Part shown: piece after piece, positions 40,259 through 48,309 of the stretch | How the letters are laid out: every line of letters begins with the position of its first letter | Numbering within the stretch: the stretch's first letter is position 1 | Assembly (NCBI GenBank): GCA_023393165.1 | Contig: JAEWMJ010000002.1 | Coordinates: 124,001 to 188,000 of the forward strand | Length of the DNA stretch: 64,000 nt | Source: Bacillota bacterium | Lineage (GTDB): Bacteria; Bacillota; Clostridia; Christensenellales; Christensenellaceae | Direction of reading: 5' to 3' | Position numbers and translations under genes: made by a program | The notes under the pieces: model-generated | The model's input: the letters and a program-made list of their open reading frames with translations, nothing else | The model's database searches: none | What the model was told of the DNA's origin: nothing

Positions 40259-41046
40259 TGGGTTGCCTCCTTCAAATTATTATGGTTTTTGTGCTTCTTC
40301 CATTTCCTCATATATTTTATTATGGATAAGACATGAATGATAAAAAATTTAAGGCTTTTCGCACTTTTTCTCCCCCAGTTATGATAAACCTTAACGAACG
40401 GAACATATACGGCGCGTGCGTGGGTACGGATCTCCCTGGTCAAATCGGCGTCTTCCAGATATAAAAAATATCTCTCGTCAAATCCGCCGGCCCGGCGAAG
40501 CAGGTCTGTGCGCATAAACATAAAGCATCCCGTCACAAACTCGATATCCGTAACGTTTGAAAGGTCTTCTCCGTCCATAATGTAATATTCCCGGTACTTC
40601 CTGCACCAGCGGAAGGGCAGCCGGTTTGCCATCAGGTACAATAGCCTTGGATTCCTTTTGGGAAGGAGCTGCAGACGTCCGTCCGGGAAATAAGTGGCCG
40701 GGCATGCGATCCCGATATCGGGATTCCGGTCAAAAAAAGCGCACAGTTCACCGATCACATCGCTGTCAACCGTAATATCCGGGTTGATCACCGCGTGATA
40801 TTCGGAATCCAGATAAGGCAGCGCCAGATTGTGTCCTGCGCCGAATCCCCTGTTCTTTTCCATACGGATCACTTCGATCTGCGAAAACAGTTCCTTCAGT
40901 TTTTCCGCGCTTTCACCGGTGGGGGAATTGTCCACCACAAACAGACGGAAAGAAGGCTCTTTGGTATATTTCAGCAAGGAGCCGACGGCATTGCAAGTGT
41001 TGTCAAAATCATTGTAATTTACGATGGACGCCGTAACCCGATGCAT
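40255..41046 (-). CDS. Glycosyltransferase family 2 (rhamnosyltransferase-like)
   Basis: A 263-residue GT2 enzyme: Rossmann-type start VTASIVNYNDFD, VVDNSPTGES, ENRGFGAGHN-type signature (KNRGFGAGHNLALP), and the acceptor-side EDADLTREI motif. It has no membrane helix but a basic C-terminus. Placement at the head of the rfb genes suggests it transfers rhamnose to a surface glycan (inference). AGGGAGGAGG precedes the ATG. Confidence 0.88.
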   Translation of the reverse strand: MHRVTASIVNYNDFDNTCNAVGSLLKYTKEPSFRLFVVDNSPTGESAEKLKELFSQIEVIRMEKNRGFGAGHNLALPYLDSEYHAVINPDITVDSDVIGELCAFFDRNPDIGIACPATYFPDGRLQLLPKRNPRLLYLMANRLPFRWCRKYREYYIMDGEDLSNVTDIEFVTGCFMFMRTDLLRRAGGFDERYFLYLEDADLTREIRTHARAVYVPFVKVYHNWGRKSAKSLKFFIIHVLSIIKYMRKWKKHKNHNNLKEATQ

Positions 41047-41121
41047 GGACCCTCCTCCCTGACTTCTGTGAACGCAGTATCTTTTATTATAATCTTTTAT
41101 TCCCTTAATGAAAACCCCGAA

Positions 41122-42819
41122 TTATTTATGCCTTCTGGACAGAATGATGGATAAAATGATTCCTATCACGATGACGCCGGCGACTACCAGCCCAAAAACA
41201 ATTGCAAACGAAGAAACATTATACATCACATCGCTTTGGGATCCCTTTACGAACGAACCGATTGCGATGATCGTGCCCGCCAGAACGATGCATACGGAAA
41301 GCAGGATGATGCCGAAAGATATCCGGTTGAACACCTGCTCCATACGCTTTTCCACTTTTTCAAGCTCTTTGACTTTTAACTCCAGAGCAAAATCCGATTC
41401 CTCCGCTTTTTTTAAAAAGCGCGCAACTACTCCCGGGAGCAGCTTAGCCGTATCAATCGCGTCCAGCATGCCTGATAACACCGCGTTTTTCAGTTCGCTG
41501 CCGCTGAGTGAATTCAATAAAACGCTTTTTGCGGTTTCCTGTGATATCTGCAGCATATTGAGGCTCGGACTTAACTGTTCGATAATGCTTTGCGCGGTTC
41601 CCAGGCATTTGGCGATCAGGGTAAACGCGCGCGGGATCTTTATTTTATATTCTCCCGCCAACTCAAACAGCCCCATAAAAACCCGCATGATGTTTACCTT
41701 GTTCAGGGGCGCGTACAGGAATTCATCCAGCAGCTTGCTGATGCTGTTCTCAAACATCTTGGAATGTACGTCCTCCTGCGCGATCCCGATATCCACCATG
41801 GCCTGCGCAACCCTCCGCGTATTCCGTACGGAAAGGCCGATCAGCATGTCCGTTAAAAGCGATTTATACTTGTCCGAAAGTTCCCCCATCATCCCCAGAT
41901 CAATAAACACGATTTGTCCGTTTTCCCGGATGATTATATTTCCGGGGTGGGGGTCGGCGTGAAAAAAGCCGTCCGAAAGCATTTGCATAATGAGCGAATC
42001 CACAAATGTTCTGGCCAGCCGGTCGGTATCGATTCCTTTTTGCCTGAGAGCAGCGATATCGGTTATCTTTATCCCGTCGATATGTTCCATTGTGAGAACC
42101 TTGCGCGTGGTATATACCCATTTGACATCGGGCGCAGTCACATTATCCCTTCCGGTCCTGTTCGACCTGAAACGGTCCATGTTTTCCGCTTCAACGGTAA
42201 AATCCAGCTCGCCGCTCAGAACATTCGCAAATTCGTCCACCATACCGGAAAAATCGTACAGCTCCCCGTATTTTGTATACCTGTCCACAAAACGCGCAAT
42301 ACTCCTCAAAATGCTGATGTCAATATCCACGATCCGTTGAATATCCGGCCTTTGAACCTTGACCGCCACCCTCATGCCGGATTTCAATTCGGCCAGATAT
42401 ACCTGGGACATGGACGCCGAAGCGATGGGCAGTGTTGAAAAGCTTTCAAATATATTTTCAAGTTTATCGCAAAACTCGGTTTCAATCATGCTTCTCGCCT
42501 GTTCAAACGGAAAAGGCGGCACCGAATCCTGCAGCTTGGAAAGTTCTTTCGCCACATTTTCCGTGATGATATCCGTACGGGTGCTTAATATTTGGCCAAA
42601 TTTAATAAAGGTTGGCCCCAGTTCCTCGCATGTTTTGCGAATACGTTCTCCAACCGATATTCCATGTTCCTGTGCGGCGTCTTCCAGAATACGTTCATGC
42701 GCTCTGTATTTTGTAAAAACCGTTTGTTTGATAAATAAAAAACCCAGCCCGTTTTTTGTAAAAGCGGTTATGATTTCCTTGTATCGCTGAAAATTGGACG
42801 TTTTGCTGATGCCCATCAC
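41122..42819 (-). CDS. UbiB/AarF/ABC1 family atypical kinase
   Basis: A 565-residue UbiB-family protein. KxGQ appears in FIKFGQILSTRTDI, the Ala-rich nucleotide loop as IASASMSQVYLAEL, and the metal motif as HADPHPGNIII with IDLGMMG. Two C-terminal transmembrane helices (about 500-560) anchor it. In many bacteria this family supports ubiquinone synthesis, but in Clostridia lacking quinones the role is unknown. The start is uncertain: GTG at 42819 or ATG at 42816, both right next to GGAGG. It follows a phasin-like gene, a recurrent pair. Confidence 0.9.
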   Translation of the reverse strand: MMGISKTSNFQRYKEIITAFTKNGLGFLFIKQTVFTKYRAHERILEDAAQEHGISVGERIRKTCEELGPTFIKFGQILSTRTDIITENVAKELSKLQDSVPPFPFEQARSMIETEFCDKLENIFESFSTLPIASASMSQVYLAELKSGMRVAVKVQRPDIQRIVDIDISILRSIARFVDRYTKYGELYDFSGMVDEFANVLSGELDFTVEAENMDRFRSNRTGRDNVTAPDVKWVYTTRKVLTMEHIDGIKITDIAALRQKGIDTDRLARTFVDSLIMQMLSDGFFHADPHPGNIIIRENGQIVFIDLGMMGELSDKYKSLLTDMLIGLSVRNTRRVAQAMVDIGIAQEDVHSKMFENSISKLLDEFLYAPLNKVNIMRVFMGLFELAGEYKIKIPRAFTLIAKCLGTAQSIIEQLSPSLNMLQISQETAKSVLLNSLSGSELKNAVLSGMLDAIDTAKLLPGVVARFLKKAEESDFALELKVKELEKVEKRMEQVFNRISFGIILLSVCIVLAGTIIAIGSFVKGSQSDVMYNVSSFAIVFGLVVAGVIVIGIILSIILSRRHK

Positions 42820-42850
42820 CTCCGGTTTTTCGTCCGGTTAAGTAAATGAT

Positions 42851-42994
42851 GATTCAATGAGGAATGCTGGATTGGTTAGCAGGCTTTGTGCCCCTGCAAG
42901 GAGCGAAATCGAAGGAATAGCAGCGCTATTTCAAGATTTCAGCAACACAGCAGGGCACGAAGTCCGGCCGCCAAGACAACGTTCCGAATGAATC
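42851..42994. repeat. 144-bp imperfect inverted repeat between the phasin-like and UbiB genes
   Basis: Ends GATTCA-ATGAGGAATG and CGTTCCGAATGAATC are inverted; inside, AGGCTTTGTGCCCCTGC pairs with GCAGGGCACGAAGTCC, GCGAAATC with GATTTCAGC, and AATAGC with GCTATT. The whole segment would fold into one long hairpin. It has no ORF. Nature unknown: MITE, structured RNA or processing site. Confidence 0.6.
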
Positions 42995-43016
42995 TGCGTT
43001 TACTCAAGGCGGCAGT

Positions 43017-43313
43017 TTACTCTTCCTTGCTGTTCGCCTTGTTTACTTCTTCGCGTATAATCTGCCGTATCTCATCCCGGGTGATGGGCTTTAATATCTC
43101 CATGGCGTTTTTTACTTCCTCACCGATGATTCGTTTCAGCTCCTTTTTTTCAAGATCGCCTTTCTGAATCAATTCGCTCACGAAAGAGGATGCGTCTTTT
43201 TTAGCCACTTCGCCTTTTTCAACCATTTTTTCGACCAATTCTTCGATCTTTTCCCTGGAATAAGCAAATAAGCCGAAGCCGAAATTAATGGTATCTTCAA
43301 AAATACTCGACAT
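43017..43313 (-). CDS. Phasin-like small helical protein
   Basis: A 98-residue, charged, all-helical protein (FGFGLFAYSREKIEELVEKMVEKGEVAKKD) resembling phasin-family/YvlB-like polyhydroxyalkanoate granule-associated proteins found next to UbiB kinases in Clostridia. It would form amphipathic helices with internal repeats of xxVEKGE and LEKKELKR. No PHA synthase is nearby, so a granule role is doubtful; it may be a partner of the membrane-bound kinase (inference). Confidence 0.75.
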   Translation of the reverse strand: MSSIFEDTINFGFGLFAYSREKIEELVEKMVEKGEVAKKDASSFVSELIQKGDLEKKELKRIIGEEVKNAMEILKPITRDEIRQIIREEVNKANSKEE

Positions 43314-43441
43314 TTTTTTACCTCCTTAATACACCGTGATCAACTGTAGTTTACTACCTTTTTTAATATACGTCAATAAAAGGGGATTTATCAGTCCAAA
43401 TGCAAATTGTCATCTAAAAAATTATGTGATAACATGTTTTT

Positions 43442-44371
43442 ATGGATTACAATTTAAGAAAAAACTGGATCGCGTTGCCCCGGGAAGCAACAGAAAACGT
43501 TGATGTATTTTATGTGTATCCAACGATTTGCCAGTTTCCCCAAAACGCCGTCCGACATAACATGAACCCAAACAATCCGTTTTTCAGATTGTTCGCCTGG
43601 GCCGTTACAACACAGCATACCGGCGTTTTTGATGGATGCAATATTTACGCGCCCCTCTACCGCCAGGTCGGGCTCGAAGGGCTCAAAATGCCGTTAGAGG
43701 TATACCGCAGCTATGCAAAGCAAGCCTATCTGGACGTGCGTAAAGCATTCTGCCATTATCTGAAACACCATAACAACGGGCGTCCCTTTATTCTGGCAGG
43801 ACATTCCCAGGGGTCGATCATGCTTCTGGAACTCATGAAGCGCGAGTTCCACAAACCCGGTTTAATGAAAAAACTTGTCGCCGCTTATCTGATCGGTTTT
43901 TCGGTGACCGAACAGGATATAAAAACCTACCCTCACCTGAAGATTGCCCAAGGCGAAGCGGATACCGGCGTAATCATCACCTTTAATACCGGTACGACAA
44001 AGTATAAAAAACCCCTGCCCATCATCCTCCCCGGAACATTTTGCGTCAATCCGCTCAACTGGCATACGGACAGTGAATATGCGGGACGCGAAGCCCATTT
44101 GGGCGCGGTTTTTTTGAAAATCGGAAAAAAGCCCCTGATTGAGCGGGGAAATTATACCGGCGCTTACGTAAGCCAGCAAAAAAACATGCTGATAATAGAC
44201 GAACCCATGTCCATCCGGCTGCTGCGGATCGCCAATATAGCAGGAGCTAAACTTGCCATACATTCCTTTGATTACGCCATTTTTTACAGAAACCTGCAAA
44301 AAAACGTCAAAACAAGAATAAAGGCATACATGGAATCAAATTCTCAGGATCTTATCCCGCAGCAGCTTTAG
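43442..44371 (+). CDS. DUF3089 alpha/beta-hydrolase
   Basis: A 309-residue alpha/beta-hydrolase of the DUF3089 family. The nucleophile is S122 in AGHSQGS. The front part FYVYPTICQF and YRQVGLEG fit the family. No signal peptide is seen. The substrate is unknown. There is no clear ribosome binding site before the ATG, and its stop overlaps by 3 bases the converging HMA-like gene. It is the only plus-strand gene in this part. Confidence 0.82.
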   Translation: MDYNLRKNWIALPREATENVDVFYVYPTICQFPQNAVRHNMNPNNPFFRLFAWAVTTQHTGVFDGCNIYAPLYRQVGLEGLKMPLEVYRSYAKQAYLDVRKAFCHYLKHHNNGRPFILAGHSQGSIMLLELMKREFHKPGLMKKLVAAYLIGFSVTEQDIKTYPHLKIAQGEADTGVIITFNTGTTKYKKPLPIILPGTFCVNPLNWHTDSEYAGREAHLGAVFLKIGKKPLIERGNYTGAYVSQQKNMLIIDEPMSIRLLRIANIAGAKLAIHSFDYAIFYRNLQKNVKTRIKAYMESNSQDLIPQQL

Positions 44372-44574
44372 CCTTCTATTCTGCACCCCACATGTTCTAT
44401 GCTCTGCATGATCTTGTATTCGTCCGCGGGATCTTTGTAACCGACTTCAACCGATCCTCTCCCAAGATCTATGTTTACCATGGATACCCCATCCATCTCA
44501 CTTAATACGTTTTTCAGCTGCGTTTTGACCTGCGCGTTGGACAGTCCCGTAATGTTATAATGCACTCTGTTCAT
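44368..44574 (-). CDS. HMA-like domain protein lacking the metal cysteines
   Basis: A 68-residue ferredoxin-like protein of heavy-metal-associated shape: NITGLSNAQVKTQLKN, MDGVSMVNIDLGRGSVEVGY, VGCRIEG. In copper chaperones the first loop holds CxxC; here it reads GLSNAQV, so the metal site is absent, and only one cysteine (C65) occurs, near the end. It may bind something else or act as a protein adaptor. It lies 18 bases after the cold-shock gene and overlaps the hydrolase stop. Confidence 0.78.
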   Translation of the reverse strand: MNRVHYNITGLSNAQVKTQLKNVLSEMDGVSMVNIDLGRGSVEVGYKDPADEYKIMQSIEHVGCRIEG

Positions 44575-44591
44575 TTATTGCCTCCGTCCAT

Positions 44592-44795
44592 CTACATCTT
44601 CTGTACATTCCTGGCGGATGGCCCTTTTTCATCCTGCACGATATCAAAGCTCACTTCCTGCCCTTCGTGTATATCCTTGTTCGATCCTTTTTCCTTCACC
44701 TGAGAATGATGCAGAAAGACGTCCTTGCCGCCGTTCGCGGAAATAAACCCATACCCTTTTTGATTGTCAAACCATTTCACAATACCCGTGGCCAT
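44592..44795 (-). CDS. cspA: Cold-shock protein
   Basis: A 67-residue nucleic-acid chaperone. RNP1 (KGYGFIS) and RNP2 (VFLHHSQV) are intact within MATGIVKWFDNQKGYGFIS. The ATG at 44795 follows AAAGGAC; a longer frame by six residues is rejected. The leader upstream contains the palindrome GATGCAAATGCATC (44832-44845). It is a standard CspA-family length. Confidence 0.95.
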   Translation of the reverse strand: MATGIVKWFDNQKGYGFISANGGKDVFLHHSQVKEKGSNKDIHEGQEVSFDIVQDEKGPSARNVQKM

Positions 44796-44912
44796 TTTTT
44801 TTTGTCCTTTCAAATCATCTTAAAACTATTGGATGCAAATGCATCACATAGTATTATTTGCCCGGGCGCTTATTTTTATAATAAGTTTCAGTTTTAATTT
44901 TTGCAGGCCATA

Positions 44913-46139
44913 CTATTTCACGGATGCAATCCGGTTCGCTTGGGCAGCATGATCCAAAGAATCCGCAGTCTTCCTGCGTTTCATGATGCGGTTTATCCTT
45001 TCGGCAGCCATCACCATAAACGCCAGCGCGGCCAGCAGGTAATACGGGAAAAGCGATATATCGGCAGCCTGCGCTATCGCTCCGAAAAGCGGCGGCATAA
45101 AGGTGGAGCCGATATAGGCGCAGCCCATCTGCAGGCCCATCAGCGTCTGTGACAGCGGTTTTCCAAACCGGTCTGGCGTTTCGTGCAGCATGGCCGGAAA
45201 GACGGGAGCGCACCCCATCCCTATCAGCAAAAATCCGGTCCGCAGAATCATACCGCCCGGAGCCAGCATTACGAGTACCAGTCCGGCAGTTATTATGATC
45301 TGCCCTATTCTGATCATTTTCTTGTTATTCAGCTTCATGGATATAAATCCGCAGGCAAACCGTCCCACGGTTATGCCCAGATAAAACATCGATATCCATT
45401 GCGCCGCAGTTTCGGCGGACATTCCCTTCACCGTGACCAGAAAGCTGCTGCCCCACAGGCCCGTGGTGGTTTCCAGAGCGCAGTAAAAGAAAAAAGCGGC
45501 CAATGCAGGCTTTACGCCGGATATCCGCAAAATATCTTTCAGAGGCGGACGGTCCCCCGGCTTTTCCGCAGCGGTTTCGGTCCCCTGCGCAGCGGCTTTT
45601 TTCCACAAAGGCAATGAAATAAACAGCGCCGCGACAAGTACGGCCTGCATAATGCCTATTGTCCCATAACCCGGCTTCCAGCCGTTCTCTGTCAGCAGAA
45701 AAAAGGACATAATCATAGGGCCTGCTGTTGCGCCTACGCCCCAAAAGCAGTGCAGCCAGTTCATATGCCTTGCCTTATAATGAAGCGCAACAAAATTATT
45801 GAGAGCAGTATCCACCGAACCTGCGCCCAGCCCCAGGGGAACTGCCGTTATGCACAGCCACCAGAATCCGGGAGCCAGGGAGGTGCCCAGCAGGGCCAAA
45901 GCCGTTAACAGCACGCTGACAGCCGTCACAGGCCCCGTACCGAATCTTCTGATGATACGGTCGCTCGAAAAGCTGGATACGATCGTTCCGCCCGCAACGA
46001 TCATGGAAAGGATTCCCGCATACGAAAGAGGAGCGCCAAGGTCCGCGCTCATGGCAGGCCAAGCCGAACCCAGCAGCGAATCCGGAAGCCCCAGGCTGAT
46101 AAAAGATATATAAATAATAATCAATAAACCGGTAAACAT
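44913..46139 (-). CDS. MFS transporter
   Basis: A 408-residue major facilitator with twelve predicted helices. The opening FISLGLPDSLLGSAWPAMSADLGAPLSYAGILSMIVAGGTI and ...FSSDRIIRRFGTG are of the FucP/sugar-type MFS group. Substrate is unknown. It starts one base after the stop of the ROK gene, suggesting sugar transport controlled by that regulator (inference). Confidence 0.88.
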   Translation of the reverse strand: MFTGLLIIIYISFISLGLPDSLLGSAWPAMSADLGAPLSYAGILSMIVAGGTIVSSFSSDRIIRRFGTGPVTAVSVLLTALALLGTSLAPGFWWLCITAVPLGLGAGSVDTALNNFVALHYKARHMNWLHCFWGVGATAGPMIMSFFLLTENGWKPGYGTIGIMQAVLVAALFISLPLWKKAAAQGTETAAEKPGDRPPLKDILRISGVKPALAAFFFYCALETTTGLWGSSFLVTVKGMSAETAAQWISMFYLGITVGRFACGFISMKLNNKKMIRIGQIIITAGLVLVMLAPGGMILRTGFLLIGMGCAPVFPAMLHETPDRFGKPLSQTLMGLQMGCAYIGSTFMPPLFGAIAQAADISLFPYYLLAALAFMVMAAERINRIMKRRKTADSLDHAAQANRIASVK

Positions 46140-46140
46140 A

Positions 46141-47154
46141 CTAAATCCCTTTCTTTGAAATTACAAACGAATCGTTCAGCAGTTCCAGCGATGCCTGGAT
46201 CGTACCTGTCTCAAAATCTTTTTCAAAATTGCCGGATACACGGACCCATACCTCAAAGTATTCGGGCAGAAGTCCCTGCGCGTAGTTCCGGATCCGGTCG
46301 GCGCTTTCTTTCGTAAAAAAATCGCCGTACAATACGAATTCCTCGGGCGCAATCATGCAGCAGTATGCGGCCAGAAGCCGTCCCACCGCTTCCGCCACAG
46401 CCGCACCGTCCGTGTAATCCAGACGAAGCCAGTCTATACCCAGCGGCAGTCCAGTAAATTCCCCCGCAAAACTGCGGAACCCGTGATGGATCTGTCCGTT
46501 TACAATAATGCCCCCGCCGGGCAGATAGATTCTTGGAAAATACAGGCCGACAACGCATTTCAGGTTTTCGCGCGACGCATAATAACCGTTGACCGCCGCG
46601 TTGACGTCGTTGACAAAAACAACGGGAAGGCCGTATCTCTCCCTGTAAAACTGCATAAATCCGCTGCCTACCAGTTGTTTGTAATCGTTTGACAGAATGA
46701 TCCCGTTTTCTTCGGATCCCGGAAGGCCAAAGCCGATGGCGCCCACCGTCGGGTATTTTTGAACCGCTTCGTCTATATACGGGCAAAAGCTTTCAACCTC
46801 CACATCCGGAATATAAACCTCCCGCCTTTCCACGCATTCGCCAAACAGATTCACAACGAGAAAATGAATCAGATTGCTGCCTTTTTTCTGATATCCGTAT
46901 ATCACGACCGCAAGACGGAAGTTTTCATTATAGGCGTACAATATGGACGGTCGCCCGCCGTTGGACGGAATCATGGAGCCTTCAAATACTTCGCCGGTCT
47001 CCTTCATTTCAGCCAGCAGGGAATTCACGGTGACAACACTCAGTCCCGTCTTTTGCGACAGCTGATGGATCGTGGCCTCGCGCAGCTGCTTTAACTGGTT
47101 CCGTACAAGTTCCTTGTTTACTTCCTTTATTACAACGGTATTGGCGCTCAGCAT
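46141..47154 (-). CDS. ROK family transcriptional regulator
   Basis: A 337-residue ROK protein with an N-terminal winged helix-turn-helix (about 20-65, IHQLSQKTGLSVVTVNSLLAEMKETGEV) and a sugar-kinase-like domain (GFGLPGSEENGIILSNDY, and the FAGEFTGLPLG region). Typical ROK zinc cysteines (CxCGxxGC) are not seen. It likely senses a sugar and controls itself and the MFS gene behind it. It starts after ATTTAAAAAGT..., with an AGGAGGG-type site (CCTTATTA complement) upstream. Confidence 0.86.
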   Translation of the reverse strand: MLSANTVVIKEVNKELVRNQLKQLREATIHQLSQKTGLSVVTVNSLLAEMKETGEVFEGSMIPSNGGRPSILYAYNENFRLAVVIYGYQKKGSNLIHFLVVNLFGECVERREVYIPDVEVESFCPYIDEAVQKYPTVGAIGFGLPGSEENGIILSNDYKQLVGSGFMQFYRERYGLPVVFVNDVNAAVNGYYASRENLKCVVGLYFPRIYLPGGGIIVNGQIHHGFRSFAGEFTGLPLGIDWLRLDYTDGAAVAEAVGRLLAAYCCMIAPEEFVLYGDFFTKESADRIRNYAQGLLPEYFEVWVRVSGNFEKDFETGTIQASLELLNDSFVISKKGI

Positions 47155-47441
47155 AAGGCCCTCCTTATTACAATACTTTTTAAATGTTCTTTAATAACAA
47201 ATATAACCATTTATTTATGATTTGTCAATAAAAATTATTATTCCTTTTTACAGATAAAACGCGAAAAAATCCTTTTCTTTTAAAAAAGAAAAGGATAAAA
47301 GAAAACCAAGCCTATAAAAAGGAATGCGATATCTATCTAAATTCACTTAAGTCAGAGTAAAGTTTACAACTAGCCGAATCAGCCGCTGAATTGGGCTGGC
47401 AGCCCTGAACAGCCTGTGACCCCAGGCCCCCGCGGGCCGAT
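47155..47441. other. Intergenic region with repeats D and A
   Basis: The promoter side near the ROK gene is AT-rich. The palindrome D (47269-47311) and repeat A (47379-47450) follow, the latter touching the Gx transporter stop codon. No gene is visible. Confidence 0.6.
47269..47311 (+). repeat. AT-rich palindrome D, copy 2
   Basis: ATCCTTTTCTTTT pairs with AAAAGAAAAGGAT, followed by the shared tail AAAAGAAAACCAAG. It resembles D copies at 56242-56293 and 59409-59433. Confidence 0.6.
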
Positions 47442-47450
47442 TTAAAGGGA
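47379..47450 (+). repeat. Dispersed GC-rich repeat A, copy 2
   Basis: Shares CAGCC...GGCTGGCAGCCCTGAACAG, GACCC, GCGGGCCGAT and AAAGGG with the copy at 11942-12018 and with the inverted copy at 55858-55926. Confidence 0.6.
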
Positions 47451-47960
47451 TTTATTTTCACCCGCATGAAGCCGCTGCATCAGCAAACTGCAGAGCAAGC
47501 CGATAAAAAAGCCGCTTATTGCGCCGGAAATAACAAGAAAAGGAATATAATACGAGACCTGCGGCGTAGCGGTAAGCGCCGCCGCAACTGCGGCCTGCGC
47601 CATATTATGCGCGATCCCTCCTGTAACGCTCACTTTTATTCTGCTGATCCGGTTCATAAGAAGCGCCATGACAACAAGGCTCAGCAAAGCGCCGGCAATC
47701 GAAAAAAACAGCATGGTGACAAATCCGGACAGTAATGCGGACAAAAGGCAGCGGATCACATTGATGACAAGCGCTTCGCGGAAACCAAGATAATACAGGG
47801 CGAACATGGTTACTATATTGGCAATGCCCAGTTTAAACCCGGGCAAAAAAGGAATCGCCGCGGACACGGCGGTATCAACAAGCGAAAGCGCAAGGGCAAG
47901 CCCGGTCAGCAGCGCGGCCAGCACGATCCTGTTCGGGGGTTTTCTACTGCGTGACTGCAT
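47442..47960 (-). CDS. Gx transporter family protein (HepI-like)
   Basis: A 172-residue membrane protein with five or six helices of the Gx/heptaprenyl-diphosphate-synthase-component-I family (FLPGFKLGIANIVTMFALYYLGFREAL). It resembles the substrate-binding S components of ECF-type transporters, but its role is not settled. The ATG at 47960 (MQSRSRKPPNR) has GGAGAGGGGG 6 bases upstream. The longer frame overlaps the NusGII gene. It is third in an apbE-NusGII-Gx group. Confidence 0.85.
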   Translation of the reverse strand: MQSRSRKPPNRIVLAALLTGLALALSLVDTAVSAAIPFLPGFKLGIANIVTMFALYYLGFREALVINVIRCLLSALLSGFVTMLFFSIAGALLSLVVMALLMNRISRIKVSVTGGIAHNMAQAAVAAALTATPQVSYYIPFLVISGAISGFFIGLLCSLLMQRLHAGENKSL

Positions 47961-48309
47961 CGACATCCCCCTCTCCGCCCCCTTCAATGGAAGCCGTCAT
48001 TTTATTGGGTGCACAAATTATGCTCTGCCCTGTTTTCTCTATGCTCCCCTCTTTCTGACAGATCTTGTTGGGACAATCTGTATCCAGAATAAAAGCTTTG
48101 CCGTCTTTTATCCGGATCACGTTGGTATATTCGCCCTGGACGGTAAAATCGGCGTCACGGTCAAGCGGCAGCGTCGCGATTACTTTTCCGTCAAGCGTTA
48201 CCACCAGCCGTTCCCCCACAGGAGCGGTCTCAAGTACCGCCCATACCACCAGGGAAACCGCAACCACCGCTACGGTAAATACAATATCGCTCCACTTAAA
48301 CAACTTCAT
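47944..48309 (-). CDS. NusG domain II-containing exported protein
   Basis: A 121-residue protein with an N-terminal membrane/signal helix (about 8-26) and a NusG domain II-like domain (GKVIATLPLDRDADFTVQGEYTNVIRIKDGKAFILDTDCPNKICQKEG). The CPNKIC motif (two cysteines) is conserved in this family. It faces outside the cell. It overlaps the ends of apbE (14 bases) and of the Gx transporter gene, so all three are co-translated. Confidence 0.9.
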   Translation of the reverse strand: MKLFKWSDIVFTVAVVAVSLVVWAVLETAPVGERLVVTLDGKVIATLPLDRDADFTVQGEYTNVIRIKDGKAFILDTDCPNKICQKEGSIEKTGQSIICAPNKMTASIEGGGEGDVDAVTQ

